This document shows, piece by piece, positions 39,018 through 48,366 of a stretch of DNA of 64,000 nucleotides. Source of the DNA: Listeria grayi DSM 20601 (lineage in GTDB: Bacteria > Bacillota > Bacilli > Lactobacillales > Listeriaceae); the NCBI RefSeq assembly GCF_000148995.1, contig NZ_GL538353.1, positions 868,001-932,000 of the forward strand. Direction: 5' to 3'. Position numbers and translations under genes: made by a program. The notes below the pieces were generated by a model, which searched no databases, was not told the origin of the DNA, and worked only from the letters and a program-made list of their open reading frames with translations. Positions within the stretch are counted from its first letter, which is position 1. Every line of letters begins with the position of its first letter.

Positions 39018-39722
39018 ATGAAAATAATCATCACAGAAAGTTATGAAGCATTAGGAAATCTAGCAGCAAGTATCCTTTTAGGGAAAATGACGGAAGATAA
39101 GCGGGTAAATATTTCCATTACTGCCGGAAATACGCCGCAAAGCACATATACGGCGCTGATTCCGCGAGTAAAAAACAATGCAGCCTATCAAAATGTGCAT
39201 TATTATAATTTTGATGAGATCGTCGAATTAGGAGAAGAAAAAGGAATGACGGAAGCAGCGTTGCAAAAGTTGTTTTTCCAGCCAGCTAATATTTCGTCCG
39301 AACAGATCCACCTATTGAATTTAAGTAATTATCAAGAACAGGATCAAAGAATCGCAAACGCAGGTGGACTGGATGCGATGCTGATCGGCATTGGAGAGGA
39401 TGGACATTTTTGTGCGAATATGCCGCAGTCCACTGAATTCAATCGTCATACACATGAAGTCCTGATAAAGCCAGAGTATTCGTGGTATGAATGGGCAAAG
39501 GCCGATTCCGGTGAAAAGCTTCCCGCATCATTCGTTACGATGGGGGCGGCTTCCATTATGAAAGTAAAACAGCTAATACTGATAGCGAATGGCTCGCATA
39601 AGGCAGGTATTATCAAACGGGCGCTAAGTGGTCCGATCGATAGGAATATCCCAGCCTCGATCTTGCAATTACATCCGAACCTCACTGTTATTCTTGATCA
39701 GGAAGCGGCAGCGGATCTATAA
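39018..39722 (+). CDS. Glucosamine-6-phosphate deaminase/isomerase family protein, NagB-like
   Basis: A 234-residue protein of the NagB/6-phosphogluconolactonase fold. ITAGNTPQSTY is the phosphate-binding loop, YYNFDEIVEL corresponds to the NagB catalytic-base Asp region, and IGIGEDGHFCANMP is the family signature with the His of the catalytic dyad. The TPAS-like tail of true NagB is not obvious, so it may act on another sugar phosphate (YieK or AgaI type). AAAGGAG precedes the ATG. It is monocistronic, under a palindrome-bearing promoter. Confidence 0.82.
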   Translation: MKIIITESYEALGNLAASILLGKMTEDKRVNISITAGNTPQSTYTALIPRVKNNAAYQNVHYYNFDEIVELGEEKGMTEAALQKLFFQPANISSEQIHLLNLSNYQEQDQRIANAGGLDAMLIGIGEDGHFCANMPQSTEFNRHTHEVLIKPEYSWYEWAKADSGEKLPASFVTMGAASIMKVKQLILIANGSHKAGIIKRALSGPIDRNIPASILQLHPNLTVILDQEAAADL

Positions 39723-39729
39723 GTAAACG

Positions 39730-39760
39730 ACATCTTTCTATAATTAGAAAGATGTTTTTT
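39730..39760 (+). terminator. Terminator after the NagB-like gene
   Basis: ACATCTTTCTA / TAGAAAGATGT with a 4-nt loop and a T run. Confidence 0.92.
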
Positions 39761-39770
39761 AGTAAAAAGG

Positions 39771-39810
39771 TTGATAAAATTTAGTAAATGTTATATAGTG
39801 GATTTATCAA
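39771..39810 (+). promoter_or_regulatory. Promoter of galKETR with flanking inverted repeat
   Basis: TTGATA, 17 bp, then TATAGT (39794). TTGATAAA (39771-39778) and TTTATCAA (39803-39810) form a perfect dyad embracing the promoter. It is a candidate binding site for the GalR encoded downstream, though it lacks the central CG usual for LacI-family operators. Confidence 0.65.
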
Positions 39811-39826
39811 AGCTAGGAGGTAAGTC

Positions 39827-40999
39827 ATGGAAAAACAAAAGGTGAAATCTCTTTTTGAAAGCGTATTCAAAAAAGAAGGAATACTGTTTTTTGCTCCGGG
39901 AAGAATCAATTTGATCGGGGAACATACCGATTATAACGGAGGACATGTTTTCCCCTGTGCGATCTCGCTCGGAACTTATGGAGTAGCTAGCTTGCGGGAA
40001 GACGATCAGGTTCGGTTCTATTCGGAAAATTTTCCGGATAAAGGAATTATCTCGTGTACCGTCAACGAATTGGATTATCGCAAGAAAGATGATTGGGCAA
40101 ATTATCCAAAAGGCGTCATTCGCTACTTGAAAGATAGTGGGTATGCGATCAACCAAGGAATGGACATTCTGTTTTATGGGAATCTGCCTAATGGCGCTGG
40201 GCTGAGTTCCTCTGCTTCGATTGAAATGTTGACCGGGGTCATTGTCAAAGACCTGTTCCAATTAGAGGTGTCGAGGCTTGAACTGATAAAACTAGGACAA
40301 AAAGTCGAAAATGCTTTTATTGGTGTCAACTCAGGGATCATGGATCAATTTGCCGTGGGAATGGGGAAAAAGGATCATGCGATTCTGCTTGATTGTCAGA
40401 CATTGGACTATGAGTTAGTGCCCCTAGAACTGCAGGCGCACAAGATCGTTATTATGAACACGAACAAGCGCAGGGAATTAGCCGATTCGAAGTATAATGA
40501 GCGCCGCCAAGAATGTGAGGAAGCCGTGAAAATACTCAATCAAGCACTCTCGATCCAAGCGCTGGGTGAATTGACAAATGAGGAATTTACCTCCCATGCA
40601 GAACAGCTACCGCCACTCATGCGAAAACGGGCCAAACATGCTGTTAGCGAAAATATTCGGACATTGGAAGCTGCGGCGGCACTGAAACAGGGAAAATTAG
40701 CGGCTTTCGGCAAACTAATGAATGAATCACATGAATCTTTGCGTGACGATTACGAGGTAACTGGTGTAGAATTAGATATACTGGTGGAGACAGCGTGGCA
40801 GTTGCCGGGCGTCGTCGGGGCGAGAATGACGGGAGCAGGTTTTGGCGGCTGCGCGATCGCGATTGTAGAAGATGCTCATATTGACACGTTTATCCAGCAA
40901 GTAGGCCAACGTTACCAAGAAAAAATAGGTTATGCAGCTGATTTTTATATAGCAGATATTAGTGACGGGGCAACGATTTTGGAGGAGGATGAAACATGA
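39827..40999 (+). CDS. galK: Galactokinase
   Basis: A 390-residue GHMP kinase that phosphorylates alpha-galactose at C1, the first Leloir step. The galactokinase signature [15 protein letters not shown] (about 22-36), ATP-binding [12 protein letters not shown] (about 122-133) and [14 protein letters not shown] near the C-terminus are all present. CTAGGAGG precedes the ATG. The stop overlaps the galE start (ATGA). Confidence 0.97.
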   Translation: MEKQKVKSLFESVFKKEGILFFAPGRINLIGEHTDYNGGHVFPCAISLGTYGVASLREDDQVRFYSENFPDKGIISCTVNELDYRKKDDWANYPKGVIRYLKDSGYAINQGMDILFYGNLPNGAGLSSSASIEMLTGVIVKDLFQLEVSRLELIKLGQKVENAFIGVNSGIMDQFAVGMGKKDHAILLDCQTLDYELVPLELQAHKIVIMNTNKRRELADSKYNERRQECEEAVKILNQALSIQALGELTNEEFTSHAEQLPPLMRKRAKHAVSENIRTLEAAAALKQGKLAAFGKLMNESHESLRDDYEVTGVELDILVETAWQLPGVVGARMTGAGFGGCAIAIVEDAHIDTFIQQVGQRYQEKIGYAADFYIADISDGATILEEDET

Positions 41000-41988
41000 G
41001 TATTTTAGTACTTGGAGGAGCTGGTTACATTGGCTCGCATGCAGTGGATCAATTGATTGAGAAAGGCTACGCAGTGGCTGTGGTAGATAATTTGCAGACT
41101 GGTCATGAAAAAGCCGTTCATGAAAAAGCAACATTCTATCAAGGAGATATTCGGGATAAAGCCTTTTTGGAAAGTGTTTTTGAAAAAGAAAATGTAGAGG
41201 GAGTCGTCCATTTTGCCGCTAACTCACTAGTTGGCGAATCCATGGAGATTCCGCTGACTTATCTAAATAACAATGTGTATGGTACACAAATCGTCTTGGA
41301 AGTAATGGAGAAATTTGGTGTGAAAGCCATCGTGTTTTCTTCTTCCGCAGCTACTTATGGCGAACCAGAACAGATTCCGATCACAGAAGACATGCGGACA
41401 AATCCGGAAAGCACTTACGGTGATACGAAATTGATCATGGAAAAAATGATGAAATGGTGTGATATTGCTTACGGGATAAAATTTGTCGCGTTACGCTACT
41501 TTAATGTTGCCGGTGCAAAGGCAGATGGGACCATCGGAGAAGATCATGACCCGGAATCACACTTAGTGCCGATCATTCTACAAGTTGCTTTAGGTCAACG
41601 GGAAGAGCTATCGATCTTTGGTGATGACTATCCGACCGAAGACGGCACATGTATCCGTGATTATGTTCATGTCGTTGATTTGATCGACGCACACATTTTG
41701 GCTTTGGAGTATTTGAAAAAAGGCGGGGAAAGCAATATTTTCAACTTAGGCAGCAGCAGCGGCTTCTCTGTGCAACAAATGCTGGAAGCAGCAAGAGAAG
41801 TTACCGGAAAAGAGATCCCGGCGAAAGTAGTTCCGAGACGAAAAGGAGATCCAAGTACACTGATTGCTTCTAGTGACAAAGCTAGAAAAATATTAGGTTG
41901 GGAACCCAAAAATACAAACGTGTCCGAAATCATTGCTTCTGCATGGAATTGGCATCAATCGCATCCACACGGTTTTGAGGACAAGTAA
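40996..41988 (+). CDS. galE: UDP-glucose 4-epimerase
   Basis: A 330-residue short-chain dehydrogenase-type enzyme interconverting UDP-galactose and UDP-glucose. The NAD-binding site is GGAGYIGSH (about 7-15). The catalytic Ser/Tyr/Lys are in FSSSAATYG and [10 protein letters not shown]. The GalE signature [10 protein letters not shown] is present. It is translationally coupled to galK. Besides galactose use, it may supply UDP-galactose for wall polymers. Confidence 0.97.
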   Translation: MSILVLGGAGYIGSHAVDQLIEKGYAVAVVDNLQTGHEKAVHEKATFYQGDIRDKAFLESVFEKENVEGVVHFAANSLVGESMEIPLTYLNNNVYGTQIVLEVMEKFGVKAIVFSSSAATYGEPEQIPITEDMRTNPESTYGDTKLIMEKMMKWCDIAYGIKFVALRYFNVAGAKADGTIGEDHDPESHLVPIILQVALGQREELSIFGDDYPTEDGTCIRDYVHVVDLIDAHILALEYLKKGGESNIFNLGSSSGFSVQQMLEAAREVTGKEIPAKVVPRRKGDPSTLIASSDKARKILGWEPKNTNVSEIIASAWNWHQSHPHGFEDK

Positions 41989-42004
41989 AATGGAGTGAAT
42001 CTAC

Positions 42005-43480
42005 ATGGATATTTCCCAAGTAATAACAGATTTCCTAGCAGCAAACAAGCAAGCTGGAAATCTGACCGAAGCCGATGAAATCTATATCCGAAACCGGCTA
42101 CTGGCATTATTGGCGTTATCCGATTATGAAAACTGCATGCCTGCGGAGGAGCCTGGACCGCTCCTCCAATTATTAGATAAACTGATCGAATTTGCTGTCC
42201 AAAGCGGTATTATTTCAGCAATCGATTCTGAAAAAGAACAACTTGAAAGTGCTATCATGGATCTATTTGTACCACTTCCATCCGAATTGAATCAAGAATT
42301 TCAGCGACGTTACGCGCAATCTCCGCAGCAAGCGACCGATTATTTTCACGAATGGAGCAAAGCCAGTAATTACATAAAAACGCGTGAACTAGCGAGAAAT
42401 ATTCGTTATCAGACAGCAACTAACTATGGCGATTTAGAGATCACGATCAATCTTGCGAAGCCAGAGAAAGATCCCAAGCAGATCGCACTTGAAAAAAACA
42501 CGCCGACTGGGAATTATCCTACTTGTTTGTTATGTATGGAAAATGAAGGCTACTTGGGCAATAGCAAGCACCCTGCGAGAACAAATCATCGTATTATTCA
42601 ACTGGAATTGGCTGGGGAGCCATGGGGCTTTCAGTTTTCGCCCTACGCGTATTATGAAGAGCATTCGATCTTTTTAGCAAAAGAGCACCGACCTATGCAA
42701 ATTAATCGGAAGACGTTTGCTAATTTGTTAGGGATCGTAGAGCAGTTCCCACACTACTTTGTTGGTTCAAATGCCGATCTACCAATCGTGGGCGGTTCGA
42801 TTTTGACGCATGATCACTATCAAGGCGGGGCGCATAATTTCCCAATGGAACAGGCAGAAGTCTGGTATTCGTTTGTAATGACTGATTTTCCAGAAATAGA
42901 AGCAGAAGTCTTACATTGGCCGCTTTCTGTTATTAGGTTGCGTCATAAAAAGAAAGACATATTAATAGATGCAGCTGTACACGTATTTAACACGTGGAAA
43001 AGTTATAACGATGAAAGCGCTTCTATCATTGCGGAAACGGATCAGCCGCATAATACAGTCACACCGATCGCACGGCAAAAAGCGGATGATTACGAACTGG
43101 ATATCGTGTTGCGCAATAATCGGACATCCGCCGAGTTTCCAGATGGCATTTTTCACCCACATCCCAACGTACAACATATCAAAAAAGAAAATATCGGCTT
43201 GATCGAAGTAATGGGATTGGCAATTTTACCAGCAAGGCTGAAAGAAGAACTGGAAGAAGTGAGGGCCTACTGGCTGAACAAACCATCGAATATCAAAGCG
43301 ATCCATCTCGACTGGGCAGATACTGTGAAAGCCAAGCAAACAATTACAGAAGCCAATAGCCAAGACGTACTCAAACAAGCAGTAGCGGAACGGTTCTTGG
43401 AGGTATTGACCGATGCCGGTGTGTTCAAGCAGACAACGGCAGGAAAAGTCGCCTTCCAGCGATTTACAACTACATTATAA
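42005..43480 (+). CDS. galT: UDP-glucose--hexose-1-phosphate uridylyltransferase, class II
   Basis: A 491-residue enzyme exchanging UMP between UDP-glucose and galactose-1-phosphate. The length and sequence (PTCLLCMENEGYLGN, ILTHDHYQGGAHNFPM) match the Firmicutes class II GalT, not the shorter histidine-triad class I. GGAGTG precedes the ATG, and galE ends 16 bp upstream. It completes the Leloir set. Confidence 0.95.
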   Translation: MDISQVITDFLAANKQAGNLTEADEIYIRNRLLALLALSDYENCMPAEEPGPLLQLLDKLIEFAVQSGIISAIDSEKEQLESAIMDLFVPLPSELNQEFQRRYAQSPQQATDYFHEWSKASNYIKTRELARNIRYQTATNYGDLEITINLAKPEKDPKQIALEKNTPTGNYPTCLLCMENEGYLGNSKHPARTNHRIIQLELAGEPWGFQFSPYAYYEEHSIFLAKEHRPMQINRKTFANLLGIVEQFPHYFVGSNADLPIVGGSILTHDHYQGGAHNFPMEQAEVWYSFVMTDFPEIEAEVLHWPLSVIRLRHKKKDILIDAAVHVFNTWKSYNDESASIIAETDQPHNTVTPIARQKADDYELDIVLRNNRTSAEFPDGIFHPHPNVQHIKKENIGLIEVMGLAILPARLKEELEEVRAYWLNKPSNIKAIHLDWADTVKAKQTITEANSQDVLKQAVAERFLEVLTDAGVFKQTTAGKVAFQRFTTTL

Positions 43481-43558
43481 AAAACGGATCACTCTGGAAT
43501 CGAAGCGGTTTCAGGTGCTTCTGATTTTGAAATAGACGAATGGCAGATAACTTGGTAG

Positions 43559-44584
<1,026 letters not shown>

Positions 44585-44603
44585 AGGAGAGGGGATACAT
44601 ATA

Positions 44604-46331
44604 ATGAGTTGGCAAGAAAATTATCAAAAATGGGTCGCAAATAAAGAACTGGATCCAGCTTTAAAAAAACAATTAGAAACAATCAAAGAAGATGATAAAC
44701 AGTTGGAGGACAGTTTTTATCGCGACATGGAGTTCGGAACTGCCGGCATGCGCGGTATCATCGGTCCCGGATCGAATCGAATGAATATCTATACGATCCG
44801 CAAAGCAACCAGTGGTCTGGCTGCGTTTATTGAAAGCAATGGAGACGCGGCAAAAGCACGCGGAGTAGCGATCGCTTATGATCCAAGACATATGTCACAA
44901 GAATTTGCGTATGAATCTGCTGCTGTTTTAGGCGAACGCGGGATTCAATCGTATGTATTCGAATCATTACGTCCTACTCCCGAACTTTCTTTCGCAGTAC
45001 GCTACTTAAATTGCTTCAGCGGGATCGTTGTTACGGCGAGCCACAATCCGCCGGAATATAATGGCTATAAAATTTACGGCGAGGATGGCGGGCAAATGCC
45101 GCCAGAATCTGCTGACATCGTGACGAATCATATCGAAGCGATCGAGGATATTTTTGCAATCAAAGCAGCTCCTATCCACGAATTAAAAGAAAAAGGGCTG
45201 TTAGAAGTCATCAGCAGCAAAGTTGATGAACCTTATCTAAACCGTGTTAAAGAGGTGATCGTGGATAAGGATCTAGTAAATACAAAAGGAAAAGATCTGA
45301 AAATCGTCTTTACGCCATTGCACGGAACTGGCGGAATCTTAGGCGTACCAGCTCTGGAAAGTGTTGGTTTTACAAATATCATCAAAGTCGAGGAACAATT
45401 CATCAATGATCCTGACTTTAAAACCGTCAAATCGCCAAATCCAGAAAATAAGGAAGCATTCCTAAAAGCAATTGAATATGGGGAAAAATACGATGCTGAT
45501 ATCTTAGTGGGGACCGACCCGGATGCAGACCGCTTAGGCGTTGCTGTTCGCGATAGTTCTGGTAGTTTTGAAGTGTTGTCTGGAAATCAGATCGGTGCGC
45601 TGATCTTAAACTATCGCCTGAAACAAATGAAAGCACTCGGCCAGCTTCCGGCAAACGCAGCAGTCTTAAAATCAATCGTGACAAGCGACATTGGTAAAGA
45701 CATCGCTTCCTTCTATGGCGCTAAAATGATCGAAGTTTTGACTGGTTTCAAATTTATTGCAGAAAAAATCAAAGAATTTGAAGCAAGCGGCTCCCATACT
45801 TTTGAATTCGGTTATGAAGAAAGCAACGGGTATATGGTCAAATCCTTCACACGCGACAAAGATGCGATCCAAGCAGTGCTGTCGATCTGCGAAGTAGCCC
45901 TGTCCAGCAAACAGCAAAATCGGACACTCTTTGAAGAACTGGAAGCCTTGTTTGAGCAATTTGGCTACTACAAAGAGGCCCTTATTTCCAAAACGATGTC
46001 CGGAAAAGATGGCTCAGAGAAAATCAAAGCAATCATGCATGATTTCCGTGCAGAACTCCCGAAAAAAATCGGGGACGAACCAATCGCTCGAATTGAAGAC
46101 TATTTAACACAAATAGAAACGAATTTAGAAACCGGTGAAGAAACAGCAATCGAGCTTCCAAAAGCAGATGTATTGAAATGTTTTCTTGAAGATGGTTCCT
46201 GGTTCGCACTGCGTCCTTCTGGAACAGAGCCAAAAATCAAATTTTATTTTAGCGTGAAAGGCGAAAGTGCCGAGGCAAGTGAACGAAAATTAGAAGCAGT
46301 CAAAGCAGGGTTGCTGGCAAAAGTAGAATAA
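44604..46331 (+). CDS. pgcA: Alpha-phosphoglucomutase
   Basis: A 575-residue enzyme converting glucose-1-phosphate, the Leloir product, to glucose-6-phosphate. The phosphoserine loop is TASHNPPEYNGYKIY (about 142-156), the metal loop GTDPDADRLG, the sugar loop GYEESNGYM and the phosphate site RPSGTEPKIKFY. It begins 19 bp after galR with AAAGGAGAGG upstream and probably belongs to the same transcript. Bacillus PgcA has the same length and motifs. It also supplies UDP-glucose synthesis in reverse. Confidence 0.95.
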   Translation: MSWQENYQKWVANKELDPALKKQLETIKEDDKQLEDSFYRDMEFGTAGMRGIIGPGSNRMNIYTIRKATSGLAAFIESNGDAAKARGVAIAYDPRHMSQEFAYESAAVLGERGIQSYVFESLRPTPELSFAVRYLNCFSGIVVTASHNPPEYNGYKIYGEDGGQMPPESADIVTNHIEAIEDIFAIKAAPIHELKEKGLLEVISSKVDEPYLNRVKEVIVDKDLVNTKGKDLKIVFTPLHGTGGILGVPALESVGFTNIIKVEEQFINDPDFKTVKSPNPENKEAFLKAIEYGEKYDADILVGTDPDADRLGVAVRDSSGSFEVLSGNQIGALILNYRLKQMKALGQLPANAAVLKSIVTSDIGKDIASFYGAKMIEVLTGFKFIAEKIKEFEASGSHTFEFGYEESNGYMVKSFTRDKDAIQAVLSICEVALSSKQQNRTLFEELEALFEQFGYYKEALISKTMSGKDGSEKIKAIMHDFRAELPKKIGDEPIARIEDYLTQIETNLETGEETAIELPKADVLKCFLEDGSWFALRPSGTEPKIKFYFSVKGESAEASERKLEAVKAGLLAKVE

Positions 46332-46335
46332 AAGG

Positions 46336-46372
46336 AACGGGCTTTCCGGGAGGGGAGCCTGTTTATTTTGTT
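46336..46372 (+). terminator. Terminator after pgcA
   Basis: AACGGGCT / AGCCTGTT hairpin followed by an interrupted T stretch. A weak terminator. Confidence 0.55.
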
Positions 46373-46548
46373 TAAAAAAATGGACTTGTTTATTTACTTT
46401 TTGGAGTTTAGTTTATATGGGTGAACTGATAATGGCGGAGCAGCATGTGTTGCTTTGGCAGATCGTACTTGCTTAGCAATAGTCGATTTTATTTTCATAA
46501 GTGTATTCTTAGCTATTCGCGAGCGCAGAATCGTGAAGCCTGCAATCG

Positions 46549-47607
46549 TTAATGTATAAAAAAAGGACGAGCTATTTGTGAAAAAGCTCGTCCTTTTTTT
46601 ATTTTTTTATCCGCCTGATCGATCTTTTTCGGACTCTGCTGGCTAGTTGCCGGGGCGTGTTTCCCCCAACTTTTGATCAGACCGGACAGCGATGTATCTG
46701 TCACAACTAAACCACCGAAGAAGAGCAGGTATTCCACTAATAGTATCCCTAGCAGAATATTCGTGATCGGCTTGTGTTTTTTTTCGGTCTCTTTTTCATC
46801 AACAAGAATATGTGTGTCCTGCTTTTGTTCTTCCCGATAGGCGGCAATGTAGGCTTTGCGCTCTTTTTTTGGCATCGCCTTATATTCTTTGATAAAGGCG
46901 TCATAATCCTTTGCGATCTGCTGTGCTTCGCCGAATGCGCGGACTTCACCGTAATGCATCCAGACGATCCGGTCGCAAAGTTTTTTGACTTGCGCTAAAG
47001 AATGACTGACGAAAATAATGGTTTTCCCGGAATTTTTCAATTCATCGATTCGGTCTACACATTTTTGGTAGAAAGTTTGGTCGCCGACAGAGAGTGCTTC
47101 ATCAATGATGAGGATGTCTGGATCTAAATGCACACAAATTGCAAATCCCAACCGTGACCGCATTCCGCTAGAGTAATTCTTGATTGGCTGGTCAATGAAG
47201 GTACCAATATCGGCAAATTCAATGATAGAAGGCAACAGTTCTTGGATCTGTTTGGGGTTCAATCCATGCATCAATAGTTTTAATTTAATATTTTCTACAC
47301 CAGATAAGGCATTTTTCAGACCAACTTTGATCGCAAGCAAAGAAACTTCGCCGTTGATAAGCACTTCACCGTGCGTGGGGATGATCGATTCGGAGATCAC
47401 ATTGGAAAGCGTGGATTTCCCGGCGCCATTGATCCCGACTAATCCAATTGTCTCGCCTTGATAAATCGTCAAATTAACATTGCGCAATGCCCAGAAAGTA
47501 TCTGTTTGTTTATTGAAAAACATATTTTTAAGTTTATCGTTGCGGCTTTTTAATAAATTATATTTTTTGGATACATTTATAAGTTGAACTGCCTGTTTTT
47601 TTTCCAT
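46549..47607 (-). CDS. TagH-like teichoic acid export ATP-binding protein
   Basis: A 352-residue ABC ATPase of the polysaccharide/teichoic acid export group. Walker A is GINGAGKST (about 55-63), the signature YSSGMRSRLGFAI and Walker B ILIIDEALSVGD. One membrane segment lies near residues 285-310 (ILLGILLVEYLLFFGGLVV), as in TagH. Its permease TagG is not adjacent, although the two are normally paired. The last about 17 codons run through the gene's own terminator; one A fewer in an A7 run (plus-strand 46602-46608) would place a stop just before the hairpin. So the end may be frameshifted and the true length about 334. Confidence 0.8.
   Translation of the reverse strand: MEKKQAVQLINVSKKYNLLKSRNDKLKNMFFNKQTDTFWALRNVNLTIYQGETIGLVGINGAGKSTLSNVISESIIPTHGEVLINGEVSLLAIKVGLKNALSGVENIKLKLLMHGLNPKQIQELLPSIIEFADIGTFIDQPIKNYSSGMRSRLGFAICVHLDPDILIIDEALSVGDQTFYQKCVDRIDELKNSGKTIIFVSHSLAQVKKLCDRIVWMHYGEVRAFGEAQQIAKDYDAFIKEYKAMPKKERKAYIAAYREEQKQDTHILVDEKETEKKHKPITNILLGILLVEYLLFFGGLVVTDTSLSGLIKSWGKHAPATSQQSPKKIDQADKKIKKGRAFSQIARPFFIH
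46557..46600 (-). terminator. Terminator of the TagH-like gene, overlapping its coding end
   Basis: AAAAGGACGAGCT / AGCTCGTCCTTTT with A and T runs on both sides. It lies inside the last codons of the annotated frame. Confidence 0.88.
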
Positions 47608-47650
47608 ATTCTTCCCTTTTCTTTACTAGATTCAGATTCATTCTCTTTCT

Positions 47651-47679
47651 ATCGTATAATTAATAGCGGAAATCGTCAA
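47651..47679 (-). promoter_or_regulatory. Promoter of the TagH-like gene
   Basis: On the minus strand TTGACG (47674-47679), 17 bp, TACGAT (47651-47656). Confidence 0.5.
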
Positions 47680-47756
47680 TGTGGAAGTGGAGAATTTCTA
47701 AAACACCTGCTGGTATGCTATTATTAGGAAAATAAGAATGGCGGGAGAGAGGGAAA

Positions 47757-48323
47757 ATGCATTATAATTTCACATTATCTGTCGACGAAAAAATTGATTT
47801 AGTTCAGCCATCACTTGAAAATGCCAAGGATCTTTATGCCGTGTTGGATAACGATCGCGAACATCTGCGGAAGTTTTTAAACTATGTGGATGATACGAAC
47901 GAACTTGCAGATGAAGAAAATTATTTCAGGATCAAGCTGGCGGGTTATGCGAAGGGGACAGATAGACTGTATCTGATTGCCTATGAAAGCAAGATTGTCG
48001 GAGCAATCGACTTGCATTTTATTGATGCGGCAAATCATTCTGCAGAAATCGGATATTGGATCAATTCTGCTTATATTGGAAAAGGTATTGCCCCTAAATG
48101 TGTACAAAAACTTTGTCAGATCGGGTTTGAAACGCTGGCATTGAACCGAATCACGTTGGTTGCCGACACAGAAAACAAAGGAAGTAATCGAGTTGCGGAA
48201 AAATGCGGATTTATGCTAGAAGGCACACTGAAACAAAGTAAGTTGATCAGGGGAGAATTTCGAGATTTTAACACCTATGCTTTATTAAAGTCAGAATTTG
48301 CAGCGATTCATGGGCCGCACTGA
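47757..48323 (+). CDS. GNAT acetyltransferase, RimJ/RimL type
   Basis: A 188-residue acetyltransferase. The fold runs from about residue 10 to 175, with the acetyl-CoA region IGYWINSAYIGKGIAPKCVQ and the late motif NRITLVADTENKGSNRVAEKCGF. It resembles ribosomal-protein-serine acetyltransferases such as YdaF and RimL, but this group also modifies other amines, so the substrate is open. It is divergent from the TagH-like gene and monocistronic. Confidence 0.85.
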   Translation: MHYNFTLSVDEKIDLVQPSLENAKDLYAVLDNDREHLRKFLNYVDDTNELADEENYFRIKLAGYAKGTDRLYLIAYESKIVGAIDLHFIDAANHSAEIGYWINSAYIGKGIAPKCVQKLCQIGFETLALNRITLVADTENKGSNRVAEKCGFMLEGTLKQSKLIRGEFRDFNTYALLKSEFAAIHGPH

Positions 48324-48330
48324 AACAAAG

Positions 48331-48366
48331 CAAAACGAGACGGGATTGTTCCCGTCTCGTTTTTTA
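48331..48366. terminator. Bidirectional terminator between GNAT and helD genes
   Basis: AAAACGAGACGGG-ATTGTT-CCCGTCTCGTTTT with outward T runs. Confidence 0.93.

Noticed and set aside
46416-46475. A 19-codon frame (MGELIMAEQHVLLWQIVLA) between pgcA and the TagH-like gene
   Set aside because: The ribosome site is poor and nothing else supports translation.
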